64,000 bases of DNA, taken from Thalassobellus sp050294475. Lineage in GTDB: Bacteria > Bacteroidota > Bacteroidia > Flavobacteriales > Flavobacteriaceae. The stretch lies in the NCBI GenBank assembly GCA_050294475.1, contig JBNKOE010000013.1, positions 186,001 to 250,000 on the forward strand, written 5' to 3'. Below are positions 53,417 through 61,050 of this stretch, in pieces. Each line of letters opens with the position of its first letter. The first letter of the stretch is position 1. The notes under the pieces were generated by a model that saw only the letters and a program-made list of their open reading frames with translations, was not told the DNA's origin and did no database searches. The translations under genes and the position numbers were made by a program.

Positions 53417-54646
53417 TTAATCGTTTCTAAGTGCTACAATTGGTTTTATTCTAGATGCCTTTTTTGCAGGTAAATACCCTGCAAGAGTTCCTGCGCCAAT
53501 TAAAGTAAAGGTTGCCCCTATTACTAAACTATTACTTACACCTGGGTCTTTTATAAAATAGGTTTCTAAACTAGGACCAACAAGTTCTAAAACACCAACT
53601 CCTAATAATAAACCAACATACCCAGCTATGGCTGTAATAAAAATAGATTCTAATAAAACAATAAAGACAATAGATCTAGGTGAAGCCCCAAGTGCTTTAC
53701 GAATACCTATTTCCTTAGTGCGTTCTTTAACAATGAAAATCATAATATTACTAACACCAACAACACCCGCTATTAAGGTTCCAAAACCTATAACTAGGAT
53801 AATTACAGTTAACCCAAAAGTCATTTGACCTACAGCTTTAGTACCTTCAGCCATATTACGAACTCTAATGGCTCGCTGATCGGTTTTTGCTACATCAAAA
53901 CGATTCTTTAATTTCTTTGTAATTAAATTACCAAATGATATAGCCTGATCATAATTCATTTCTGGATTATAAGTCAGGTTTATTTGATCTATGTAATCAT
54001 TGTTGCCATAAACTTGCTGCGCTGTACTTATTGGCATATAAATTCTGCGTTCTTCATTATCGCCACCATCATCAGCAAAAACACCAACAACTTTATAAAG
54101 CACGCCACTAAGATTTATATACTTTCCTATTGCCGTAGTTTTTAAAAATAAGTCTTGTTCAACCAATCTACCTATAACAACAACCTTTGTTTTATTTTTA
54201 ATATCATTTTGGTTAATATAACGTCCTTGGTAAGTTTTAGTTTTTTCTAAAAACTGATGATCTGGATGAACAGCTCTTAAATCATAAGTATTTTGTTCAT
54301 TTTTAAAAGAAGCAGTTACATTTTTATAAATTCTACCAGTAATAAACTCTACTTTATTACCAAATTCATCTTTTATGTAATTATAGTCTTCGTTTTTAAA
54401 CTGAATACGCCTATTTGCTTGAAGTCCTTTTGAAGCTTTAGTTGTTCTTCCAGAATTAATCATTATCGAATTTGTTGCATCATCTACAAAAGCTTCTTTA
54501 AAAGTATTTTGTAAACCATTGGCAATACCAAAAAGAATGGTAAATAACAAAATAGCAAACGCCACAGTAAATCCAGACAGTAAACTTCTGGTTCTGTTTT
54601 TATTAATACTTTGAAATATTTCCCTCCAAAGGTCTAAATCAAACAT
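53417..54646 (-). CDS. MacB-type ABC transporter permease (first)
   Basis: The 409-residue protein has the same layout as its neighbour: TM1 (LLSGFTVAFAILLFTILFGI), periplasmic domain, then FtsX helices with ERTKEIGIRKALGASPRSIV. Its start overlaps the ATPase gene by 8 bp, so the two are coupled. The two permeases are clearly paralogous but divergent, which fits a heterodimer. Confidence 0.92.
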   Translation of the reverse strand: MFDLDLWREIFQSINKNRTRSLLSGFTVAFAILLFTILFGIANGLQNTFKEAFVDDATNSIMINSGRTTKASKGLQANRRIQFKNEDYNYIKDEFGNKVEFITGRIYKNVTASFKNEQNTYDLRAVHPDHQFLEKTKTYQGRYINQNDIKNKTKVVVIGRLVEQDLFLKTTAIGKYINLSGVLYKVVGVFADDGGDNEERRIYMPISTAQQVYGNNDYIDQINLTYNPEMNYDQAISFGNLITKKLKNRFDVAKTDQRAIRVRNMAEGTKAVGQMTFGLTVIILVIGFGTLIAGVVGVSNIMIFIVKERTKEIGIRKALGASPRSIVFIVLLESIFITAIAGYVGLLLGVGVLELVGPSLETYFIKDPGVSNSLVIGATFTLIGAGTLAGYLPAKKASRIKPIVALRND

Positions 54647-55340
54647 ATTGCTCTGCTCGTACTTGTTCTACTTTTTTATCTTCCATAATTACACCGTCTC
54701 TCAATCTCACAATACGTTTACACATATTGGCTATATCTTCTTCATGAGTTACCATTAAAATGGTTTTTCCTTCATCATTTAATTGCTGGATAAATTCCAT
54801 AATTTCGTAAGACGTTTTGGTATCTAAAGCTCCTGTTGGTTCATCGGCTAATAATAATTTGGGATTTGCAGCCAAGGCTCTAGCTATGGCTACACGTTGA
54901 TTTTGACCTCCAGAAAGCTCTTTAGGTAAATGCTTTGCCCAATCTGCTAATCCTACTTTATTTAAATGAAATAATGCAAGTTCTTGACGCTCTTTACGTT
55001 TCATGCCTTGATAATAAAGTGGAAGTGCTACATTTTCAAGTGCATTTTTGTAATTAATTAAGTTGAAGGATTGAAAAATAAAGCCTAAAAACTTATTTCT
55101 GTAAACAGCTGCTTTCTTTTCTGTAAGGTCTTTAATTGGTAAACCATCAAGGACGTATTCACCCTCATCCGCTTCATCTAGCATGCCTATAATATTAAGC
55201 AATGTAGATTTTCCTGAACCCGAAGACCCCATGATTGCTACCATTTCTCCTTCTTCTACAGAAAGATCAATACCTTTTAAAACATGTAAACTAGAATCTC
55301 CTATTGGATAGGATTTGTGAAGTTGTTTAATTTCTAACAT
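54639..55340 (-). CDS. ABC transporter ATP-binding protein (MacB/LolD type)
   Basis: The 233-residue ATPase has Walker A MGSSGSGKSTLLNIIG, Q-loop FIFQSFNLINYKNA, signature LSGGQNQRVAIARALA, Walker B LLLADEPTGALD and H-loop MVTHEEDI. It is the first gene of the efflux operon and energises the two permeases. A 17-bp perfect palindrome lies 15 bp before its start. Confidence 0.95.
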   Translation of the reverse strand: MLEIKQLHKSYPIGDSSLHVLKGIDLSVEEGEMVAIMGSSGSGKSTLLNIIGMLDEADEGEYVLDGLPIKDLTEKKAAVYRNKFLGFIFQSFNLINYKNALENVALPLYYQGMKRKERQELALFHLNKVGLADWAKHLPKELSGGQNQRVAIARALAANPKLLLADEPTGALDTKTSYEIMEFIQQLNDEGKTILMVTHEEDIANMCKRIVRLRDGVIMEDKKVEQVRAEQYV

Positions 55341-55355
55341 TTCTTGATTGATTAG

Positions 55356-55372
55356 TTAAGTTATTAACTTAA
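55356..55372. promoter_or_regulatory. 17-bp perfect palindrome before the efflux operon
   Basis: TTAAGTTA-T-TAACTTAA lies 15 bp upstream of the ATPase start codon. It has the form of a dimeric repressor operator. No regulator gene is adjacent. Confidence 0.45.
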
Positions 55373-55427
55373 AGATTAGACTAATAAAACAAAGAAATGT
55401 TACAAATTTTATACCAAAAAATTTTTA

Positions 55428-55646
55428 TTATTTATTTAACGTATTGTATTTCCTATAAATAAAGTAGCCAATTCCTCCTATAAGAATATATGGAAGAGCC
55501 ATAAGGTAAACAATACCATCGTTTATTCCCTCTGCTGCACTTTGTCCTTCTTCGCTTTCTAAAACAGCACGACACATGGCACATTGAGCATTAGTCTCTA
55601 TAAAAAAAAGAAAAGAAAATAGAAAAAATAAAAATTTATGTTTCAT
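55428..55646 (-). CDS. Small signal-peptide protein with CxxC next to oxidase genes
   Basis: The 72-residue protein has a signal peptide (FLFFLFSFLFFIETNAQ) directly followed by CAMCRAVLESEEGQSAAEG and one transmembrane helix (IVYLMALPYILIGGIGYFIY). The CxxC just after cleavage suggests metal or redox binding on the periplasmic side. It starts 1 bp after the DUF420 stop, so it belongs to the oxidase-assembly operon. No named family was recognised. Confidence 0.75.
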   Translation of the reverse strand: MKHKFLFFLFSFLFFIETNAQCAMCRAVLESEEGQSAAEGINDGIVYLMALPYILIGGIGYFIYRKYNTLNK

Positions 55647-55647
55647 C

Positions 55648-56181
55648 TTAAATATAATACGGTGAAATCATTATATAAACAATAACACCTGTTACAGCAA
55701 CATACAGCCACAATGGAAATGTAATTCTTGCTATTTTTTTATGTTTTTCAATATTATTAGTAATAGCTCTTACATACGTAATTAATACAAATGGAATTAC
55801 AATAATTGAAAGCAGTATATGCGTTAACAAAATAAAGTAATAAAAATATTTAACAACTCCTTCTCCTCCAAACTTAGTAGAATTGCTAGTCATATGATAC
55901 AAAACATACATCACTAGAAACAAAACAGATAACATTATTGCAAACTTCATAAGTTTTTCATGCTGCTTTCTTTTTCCTTTTTTAATTTGAAATACAGCCA
56001 AAATTAAAACTAATGCAGTAATACCATTTATGGTGGCGTAAATTGGTGGTAAAAATATTGGTAGCTCTAAATCTATTTTAACCCCAAATAAAATAGCAAC
56101 TACTACAGGAATTAAAACAGATAATACGACTACTAATTTATTATACTTTTTTTCGTCTAGAATTTCTTTTGAATTACTCAT
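55648..56181 (-). CDS. DUF420 membrane protein (cytochrome oxidase assembly)
   Basis: The 177-residue protein has about five transmembrane helices, with LFLVMYVLYHMTSNSTKFGG, YFYYFILLTHILLSIIVIPF and HKKIARITFPLWLYVAVTGV. Conserved histidines in these helices are typical of DUF420, which is related to the CtaM-type oxidase maturation proteins. It overlaps the SCO gene by 8 bp. Confidence 0.88.
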   Translation of the reverse strand: MSNSKEILDEKKYNKLVVVLSVLIPVVVAILFGVKIDLELPIFLPPIYATINGITALVLILAVFQIKKGKRKQHEKLMKFAIMLSVLFLVMYVLYHMTSNSTKFGGEGVVKYFYYFILLTHILLSIIVIPFVLITYVRAITNNIEKHKKIARITFPLWLYVAVTGVIVYIMISPYYI

Positions 56182-56920
56182 TTAGCAACTTTTTTATGTC
56201 TTCTTTTAATGCACTAATTTGTTCTGTTTCGCCATCATCATCTACTCTTTCTTCTTCTGAAGCAATCCCTCTGTAATAAATAATAGGGTTCCCAAAATCA
56301 TCTTTTCTTGAACGTATAAAACCATTTTTATCTATTAAAGCAAAATTACCAGAATGCTCAAAACCACCAACTTCTTCATCGCCTTCACCTACATAAATAT
56401 TAAAACCTGTATTTGATAGTTTATAAATAGATTCTTTATCGCCAGTCATTAAATTCCAATTTGGGTTTGTTACGCCATATTGATCTGCATAAGCTTTAAG
56501 AACCTCTTGAGTATCATAATCTGGGTTTATTGTAAAAGATGCTACACCAAAATTTTCAAAATCTTTAAATGTGTTTTGAACTTGAATAAGATTTGCATTC
56601 ATACGCGGACAAATAGTTGGGCATGTTGTAAAAAAGAATTCAACAACATAAACTTTACCTTCGTAATCTTTATTTGTTATAATATCACCATTTTGATTAG
56701 TAAATGAAAAAGCAGGCACTTTTTTAGGCTCACCATTAATTTTAATAAAAGATAAATCTGAAAGTTTTACTTTTTTATCATCTGCAAAATCACTTCTACT
56801 TTCATTTCTAATAATATCTCCATTAGTAACCCTATCAACAATTTTTGGAATAAAAATAATTCCAAAAACCAAAATAATAAAAGCAATACCTATATACGAA
56901 TAATTAGTTTTTTTACTCAT
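56174..56920 (-). CDS. SCO-family copper chaperone
   Basis: The 248-residue protein has an N-terminal anchor (IGIAFIILVFGIIFIPKIV) and a thioredoxin-like domain with the copper motif FFFTTCPTICPRMNANL (CxxxC) and the distal ligand His in GFEHSGNFALIDKNG. It supplies copper to the CuA centre of cytochrome c oxidase. It lies in the oxidase cluster, 18 bp downstream of a related but cysteine-less protein. Confidence 0.94.
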   Translation of the reverse strand: MSKKTNYSYIGIAFIILVFGIIFIPKIVDRVTNGDIIRNESRSDFADDKKVKLSDLSFIKINGEPKKVPAFSFTNQNGDIITNKDYEGKVYVVEFFFTTCPTICPRMNANLIQVQNTFKDFENFGVASFTINPDYDTQEVLKAYADQYGVTNPNWNLMTGDKESIYKLSNTGFNIYVGEGDEEVGGFEHSGNFALIDKNGFIRSRKDDFGNPIIYYRGIASEEERVDDDGETEQISALKEDIKKLLNE

Positions 56921-56938
56921 TTTTAAATTATACTATAA

Positions 56939-57652
56939 TTAATTATTACCTTTTAAATCACTAGCTCGTCTAGTATCAGAGTTAAACTCACCCTTACGCT
57001 TTTGTCTATATTCTGTAAATAAAATACGTAAATCATCACTCATTTTATTTTTAATTTCAGCTACTTCAATACAATCATATGAATATAACCCATAAACTGG
57101 TTTCTTCTTTTCTAATTCATTGTCTGTTCTATCGTCTAGACGCCCTCTTTGATTTAAATCTTTATCAATTATAAATATGTTTTTTGATGCTAAATCTAGA
57201 CTTAAATCTCTCTTAGTTTTTAAACTAAAATATACTTGCTGAATGGCTTTAGGTTCTCCAAAAATAAAATGCCAAAACCTTAAATCTTCATAAGAACTAA
57301 TATCTCTTTTAAGTTTTTTAACCGCATCTTCAGTACCATTCGGCATTAAAATAACTACTTGAAATTTTTTGAATCCCTTAAACTTATCATAAACCAATTC
57401 TTTTAAATTTAGAGCGACTGTATTACTTTTTTCAGGATTATTACCAAAAAAACCTAATACTGTAATATGATCTTTTAAAACTATGGCTTCACTAGAACCT
57501 GAGGAAAATGATTGTAAATCTAAAACCGATTCGTTTACGATATCTAAAGGTGTATAATTATGTGTTGCTGGATATAAAATTAACAAAAACGACACTGGAA
57601 GGAAAAATAAAATTCCTAAAATAACATACCTACTAGTTTTTTTATAATCCAT
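56939..57652 (-). CDS. Membrane-anchored SCO-like protein lacking the copper cysteines
   Basis: The 237-residue protein has an N-terminal helix (YVILGILFFLPVSFLLILY) and a thioredoxin-like layout. Where SCO has FFxTxCPxxC, this one reads VLGFFGNNPEKSNTVAL with no cysteine, and the later strand reads NIFIIDKDLNQRGRLDDRTD. It therefore looks like a degenerate SCO paralogue, conserved in its place beside the real SCO. A structural or substrate-holding role in oxidase assembly is inferred. The fold call is by eye. Confidence 0.6.
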   Translation of the reverse strand: MDYKKTSRYVILGILFFLPVSFLLILYPATHNYTPLDIVNESVLDLQSFSSGSSEAIVLKDHITVLGFFGNNPEKSNTVALNLKELVYDKFKGFKKFQVVILMPNGTEDAVKKLKRDISSYEDLRFWHFIFGEPKAIQQVYFSLKTKRDLSLDLASKNIFIIDKDLNQRGRLDDRTDNELEKKKPVYGLYSYDCIEVAEIKNKMSDDLRILFTEYRQKRKGEFNSDTRRASDLKGNN

Positions 57653-57687
57653 TAAATAAAATGTATTTTTTTATGAATACAAGAGTG

Positions 57688-57695
57688 CAAAAATA
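57688..57695 (-). promoter_or_regulatory. -7 promoter element for the SCO sub-operon
   Basis: The - strand reads TATTTTTG, immediately after a terminator and 36 bp before the start at 57652. Confidence 0.45.
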
Positions 57696-57698
57696 AAA

Positions 57699-57722
57699 AA
57701 AGACGGTTTAAAAACCGCCTTT
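57699..57722 (-). terminator. Terminator after cytochrome oxidase subunit IV
   Basis: AGACGGTTT / AAACCGCCT with one mismatch is followed on the - strand by a run of T. It divides the oxidase cluster into two transcripts. Confidence 0.8.
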
Positions 57723-57747
57723 ATATATCTATTTAACTATTATTTAG

Positions 57748-58128
57748 TTAAAAATCTCTTTTAATAAATCCGTTATCATATACATCAAAAACGTATCCGC
57801 CTTCTTGTAATAAAATAAATATTAAATATAAAATTAAGAAAATAGCAACCCATACTACAGCACGTCTTAATCCTTTAGTTTCATCACGCATGTGCATAAA
57901 ATCCCAAGTAATATAGTATGCTTTTACTAAAGTTAGTATTATGAAAATCCAGTTAAGAGCTTTCATTCCTAAAACTTTCCCTGATAAGGCTTCAGGTTTA
58001 TAGATACCTAATATAACTTCTATAGCTGTTACAAAAGTTAAAAAGATTAATACTCCCCAAATTTTTTGAGTATTCGATTTAAATTTAAGTAAACCTCTAA
58101 ATATTTCTAATTTATGTTCGTGTGCCAT
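57748..58128 (-). CDS. Cytochrome c oxidase subunit IV family protein
   Basis: The 126-residue protein has three transmembrane helices: KIWGVLIFLTFVTAIEVILG, ALNWIFIILTLVKAYYITWD and AVVWVAIFLILYLIFIL. FMHMRDETKGLRR after helix 2 is typical of prokaryotic subunit IV. It lies 55 bp after the larger subunit III gene. Confidence 0.88.
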   Translation of the reverse strand: MAHEHKLEIFRGLLKFKSNTQKIWGVLIFLTFVTAIEVILGIYKPEALSGKVLGMKALNWIFIILTLVKAYYITWDFMHMRDETKGLRRAVVWVAIFLILYLIFILLQEGGYVFDVYDNGFIKRDF

Positions 58129-58183
58129 TTTTAATGCTTTTTAAACCTCGATATATCGGGATGAAAATATATTTCTTAAATAA

Positions 58184-59164
58184 TTAAACTAAGTAGAAGA
58201 ACGTGAATACAAATACCCATACTAAATCTACAAAGTGCCAGTACAAACCAACTTTCTCTACCATTTCGTAGCTTTTACGTCTTTCGTAAGTTCCTAATAC
58301 AACATTAAAGAAAATAATGATATTAATTATAACACCTGAAAATACGTGGAAACCGTGAAAACCTGTAATAAAGAAAAAGAAATCTGCAAATATTGGTGAA
58401 CCATATTCATTTACATGTAGGTTAGCTCCTTCTACAACAGCTTTACCATTAGCCTTTAATTGCTTTAATGATTCTTCTCTAGACAAAACTGTTTTCTCAC
58501 CAGCTTCATTTATAATTTGAGTTCTAATTAATACATTTTCATGAGATTCTAAACCATGAATAACTTCATCAACAGTATAAGTTGGCAATGTTCCTTCTCC
58601 AACAAACCATAAACCATTTTTGTTTTCTTGTTGTACTCTTTCATGATTTCCAGCTACAACAAAATCTCTAAGAGCTACACGATGCCCATCTGTATCTACA
58701 AATTGAAGAATATTTCCTCCTTTTGTTTGTACAGCACCAAAATCACCTTGAATAAAAGTTGCCCATTCCCAAGCTTGAGAACCAACAAATATTAAACCTC
58801 CAATAATGGTTAAAAACATGTAAAGCGTTACTTTGGCTTTATTTAAATGATGACCAGCATCTACTGCTAACACCATAGTTACAGACGACATAATAAGCAC
58901 AAATGTCATAAATGCCACATAAACCATTGGTAACTCTTGACCATGTAAAAACGGTACGTGAGTAAACACTTCATCGGCAATTGGCCATGCATCAATAAAC
59001 TTAAATCTTGAAAATCCATAGGCTGCTAAAAAGCCAGAAAATGTTAAAGCATCTGAAACGATGAAAAACCACATCATCATTTTGCCGTAACTTGCATTTA
59101 ACGGTTGGTTACCGCCTCCCCAAGTTTTGCCTTCTGTTCCAGTATTTACAACTGTAGTACTCAT
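58184..59164 (-). CDS. Cytochrome c oxidase subunit III with a long soluble insertion
   Basis: The 326-residue protein has the subunit III helices (MMMWFFIVSDALTFSGFLAA, VAFMTFVLIMSSVTMVLAVD, LYMFLTIIGGLIFVGSQAWE, FFFITGFHGFHVFSG, GLYWHFVDLVWVFVF). Between helices 3 and 4 it carries about 110 hydrophilic residues (from QGDFGAVQTKGG to NEYGSPI) not present in ordinary subunit III. The insertion looks in-frame and intact. It is the second subunit III in the operon. It probably has its own -7 box at 59193-59200. Confidence 0.9.
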   Translation of the reverse strand: MSTTVVNTGTEGKTWGGGNQPLNASYGKMMMWFFIVSDALTFSGFLAAYGFSRFKFIDAWPIADEVFTHVPFLHGQELPMVYVAFMTFVLIMSSVTMVLAVDAGHHLNKAKVTLYMFLTIIGGLIFVGSQAWEWATFIQGDFGAVQTKGGNILQFVDTDGHRVALRDFVVAGNHERVQQENKNGLWFVGEGTLPTYTVDEVIHGLESHENVLIRTQIINEAGEKTVLSREESLKQLKANGKAVVEGANLHVNEYGSPIFADFFFFITGFHGFHVFSGVIINIIIFFNVVLGTYERRKSYEMVEKVGLYWHFVDLVWVFVFTFFYLV

Positions 59165-59192
59165 ATACGTTGGTTATTTTTATAAAGTTGCA

Positions 59193-59200
59193 CAAAAATA
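59193..59200 (-). promoter_or_regulatory. -7 promoter element for the larger subunit III gene
   Basis: The - strand reads TATTTTTG, 28 bp before the start codon, in a 150-bp gap with no other features. Confidence 0.45.
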
Positions 59201-59314
59201 ATCATTTTATTTATCTGACGAAATATACAACCTTAAATTTTAAACTATGATAATTGTTAGTTTTTGTGAATTTATCTATAAAATTTTATTATCTGTAAAC
59301 ACAAATACACAATA

Positions 59315-59896
59315 CTATCTAACAAAATACAAAAACAAGAATAGATAAACCCAAAGAATATCTATAAAATGCCAAAAAGTACCTGCTAATTCTATACCGA
59401 GCATTTTATTGCTATTATACTTTTGTTTAAAATGATTATAAATTACAACCAATAAACAAATTAACCCAACAACCACATGTAAAATATGCACTAAGGCTAT
59501 TAAATAGATGTAAGACATCGTTACGTTACTAGTTGGTCCTGTAAAATTATAACCTAAATCTATAATTTGTTGAAACCCTGTAAACTGATTAAAAATAAAA
59601 ATTACACCTAAAATAAGTGTCGTTAGTAACCAAAAGGTGGTAGCATTTCTATTTCCTTTTTTTAATGCTGTTCTTGCTAATAAAAAGGTGATACTGCTAA
59701 TAATAATTACAACTGTACTAATTATAAAAGCATTAGGTAATTGAAAATCTTTTAACCAATCTGGTCTAGAACTACTTACCACAAAAGCACTCGTCCAACC
59801 TGCAAACGACATGATAAGTGAAATAATCCCAAACCAAAGCATCATTTTTTTTGCTCTGCTATTTTTTTCCTCTTGAGTTCCTTGAGTTAAATCCAT
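59315..59896 (-). CDS. Cytochrome c oxidase subunit III (short form)
   Basis: The 193-residue protein has five transmembrane helices, with MMLWFGIISLIMSFAGWTSA, VVIIISSITFLLARTAL, IYLIALVHILHVVVGLICLL and AGTFWHFIDILWVYLFLFLY. It matches the five-helix subunit III form and lacks the insertion seen in its neighbour. It starts 2 bp after the heme O synthase stop. Confidence 0.92.
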   Translation of the reverse strand: MDLTQGTQEEKNSRAKKMMLWFGIISLIMSFAGWTSAFVVSSSRPDWLKDFQLPNAFIISTVVIIISSITFLLARTALKKGNRNATTFWLLTTLILGVIFIFNQFTGFQQIIDLGYNFTGPTSNVTMSYIYLIALVHILHVVVGLICLLVVIYNHFKQKYNSNKMLGIELAGTFWHFIDILWVYLFLFLYFVR

Positions 59897-59898
59897 GA

Positions 59899-60792
59899 TT
59901 AACTTATAAATTTATCGACTACATAAACAATTTGAACCAGTGTTATATAAGAAACACTAGCCAACATAAGTTGTTTTGCCGCCTGTTCTGTCATTTTATT
60001 AAATAATTGAATCGCATAATACAGCATGCCTAATCCTAATATAAAAACTAAAATAGCCGCTATTATTGAAAGATGTAAATCTCCTGTAAACCCAAATACA
60101 GGAATAATAGAAACTAATATTGTCCAAATAGTATACATCATAGTTTGCACTGCTGTTCCTTTATCTTGTTTCCCTGTTGGAAGCATAAAAAAACCACCTT
60201 TTTTATAATCTTCAAACAAAAACCAACCAATAGCCCAAAAATGAGGGAATTGCCAAAAAAACTGTAATGCAAATAAGGTTCCTGGCTCTATTCCAAAATT
60301 ATCAGTCGCTGCTACCCAACCTAACATAAATGGTATGGCTCCTGGTATAGCACCAACAAAAACAGAAATAGGCGTTTTAGTTTTTAAAGGCGTATAAACA
60401 CAAGTATATACAAAAATAGAAATAGCTCCAAACATGGCCGTTTGCTTATTAATAGTGTATAATATAATAATGCCTAATAATGTAAAAATTGAAGCAATAA
60501 TAAAAGCAGTGTTAACCGACATGCGGTCTGCTGGAATAGGTCGGTTTTTGGTACGCTCCATTAAAGCATCTAAATCTTTTTCAATAATTTGATTGAAAGC
60601 ATTAGAAGCTCCTACCATAAAATAGCCACCAAAGGCTAATAAAACTAAAGTTTTAAAATCAACCGTATCTACACCCAATAAATAACCAGCAATAGAAGAA
60701 AAAACCACACTTAATGCCAAACGCATTTTAGTAATTTCTTTAAAATCTGAAATTACAGAAGGTGTTGATAATGAAGTTTTTGAATTACTCAA
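59899..60792 (-). CDS. ctaB: Protoheme IX farnesyltransferase (heme O synthase)
   Basis: The 297-residue UbiA-type prenyltransferase has about eight helices. The Asp-rich motif is in NAFNQIIEKDLDALMERTKN with RPIP following, and the second block is YTPLKTKTPISVFVGAIPGA. It makes heme O, the precursor of heme A for the oxidase. It leads the operon and has a full consensus promoter at 60829-60859. Confidence 0.96.
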   Translation of the reverse strand: MSNSKTSLSTPSVISDFKEITKMRLALSVVFSSIAGYLLGVDTVDFKTLVLLAFGGYFMVGASNAFNQIIEKDLDALMERTKNRPIPADRMSVNTAFIIASIFTLLGIIILYTINKQTAMFGAISIFVYTCVYTPLKTKTPISVFVGAIPGAIPFMLGWVAATDNFGIEPGTLFALQFFWQFPHFWAIGWFLFEDYKKGGFFMLPTGKQDKGTAVQTMMYTIWTILVSIIPVFGFTGDLHLSIIAAILVFILGLGMLYYAIQLFNKMTEQAAKQLMLASVSYITLVQIVYVVDKFIS

Positions 60793-60828
60793 TATGTCTT
60801 TTTCTTAATCACTTTTATATAGCGAGTG

Positions 60829-60859
60829 CAAAGATACTTTATAAAACCATTTTGAGCAA
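60829..60859 (-). promoter_or_regulatory. Promoter of the cytochrome oxidase operon
   Basis: On the - strand, TTG (60857-60859), 20 bp, TATCTTTG (60829-60836) fits the Bacteroidota consensus. The start codon at 60792 is 36 bp downstream of the -7 box. Confidence 0.65.
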
Positions 60860-60895
60860 TGCTTTTTATAGGTAAATTAAATATGAAGAATTTTA

Positions 60896-60981
60896 GGGCG
60901 TTACCACAAGGGTCGGGCTTTTCGTTAAAGTTTTGGCTCGATGCACGCCTCGCCAAAAGCTACCACTACAATCCCTAACGC
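60896..60981. repeat. GCGTTA-bounded intergenic repeat, copy 2
   Basis: The segment runs from GGGCGTTACC (60896-60905) to CCCTAACGC (60973-60981). It has inverted ends GCGTTA / TAACGC and an inner hairpin TTTTGGC / GCCAAAA (60931-60937, 60952-60958). It is more G+C-rich than its surroundings. The same ends bound copy 1 at 40101-40232. This type of element is widespread in Flavobacteria genomes (recall). Confidence 0.65.
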
Positions 60982-61050
60982 GACATATACAACTTATTAA
61001 AGCTTTGATTAATAAGATTTCTACCTTTATGGAAATAACAAAACAGCAGT

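Noticed and set aside
58146..58160. Palindrome CCTCGATATATCGGG between oxidase genes
   Set aside because: The core CGATATATCG is symmetrical but short and lies in a 55-bp operon gap without other signals; it may be a decayed REP-type repeat.
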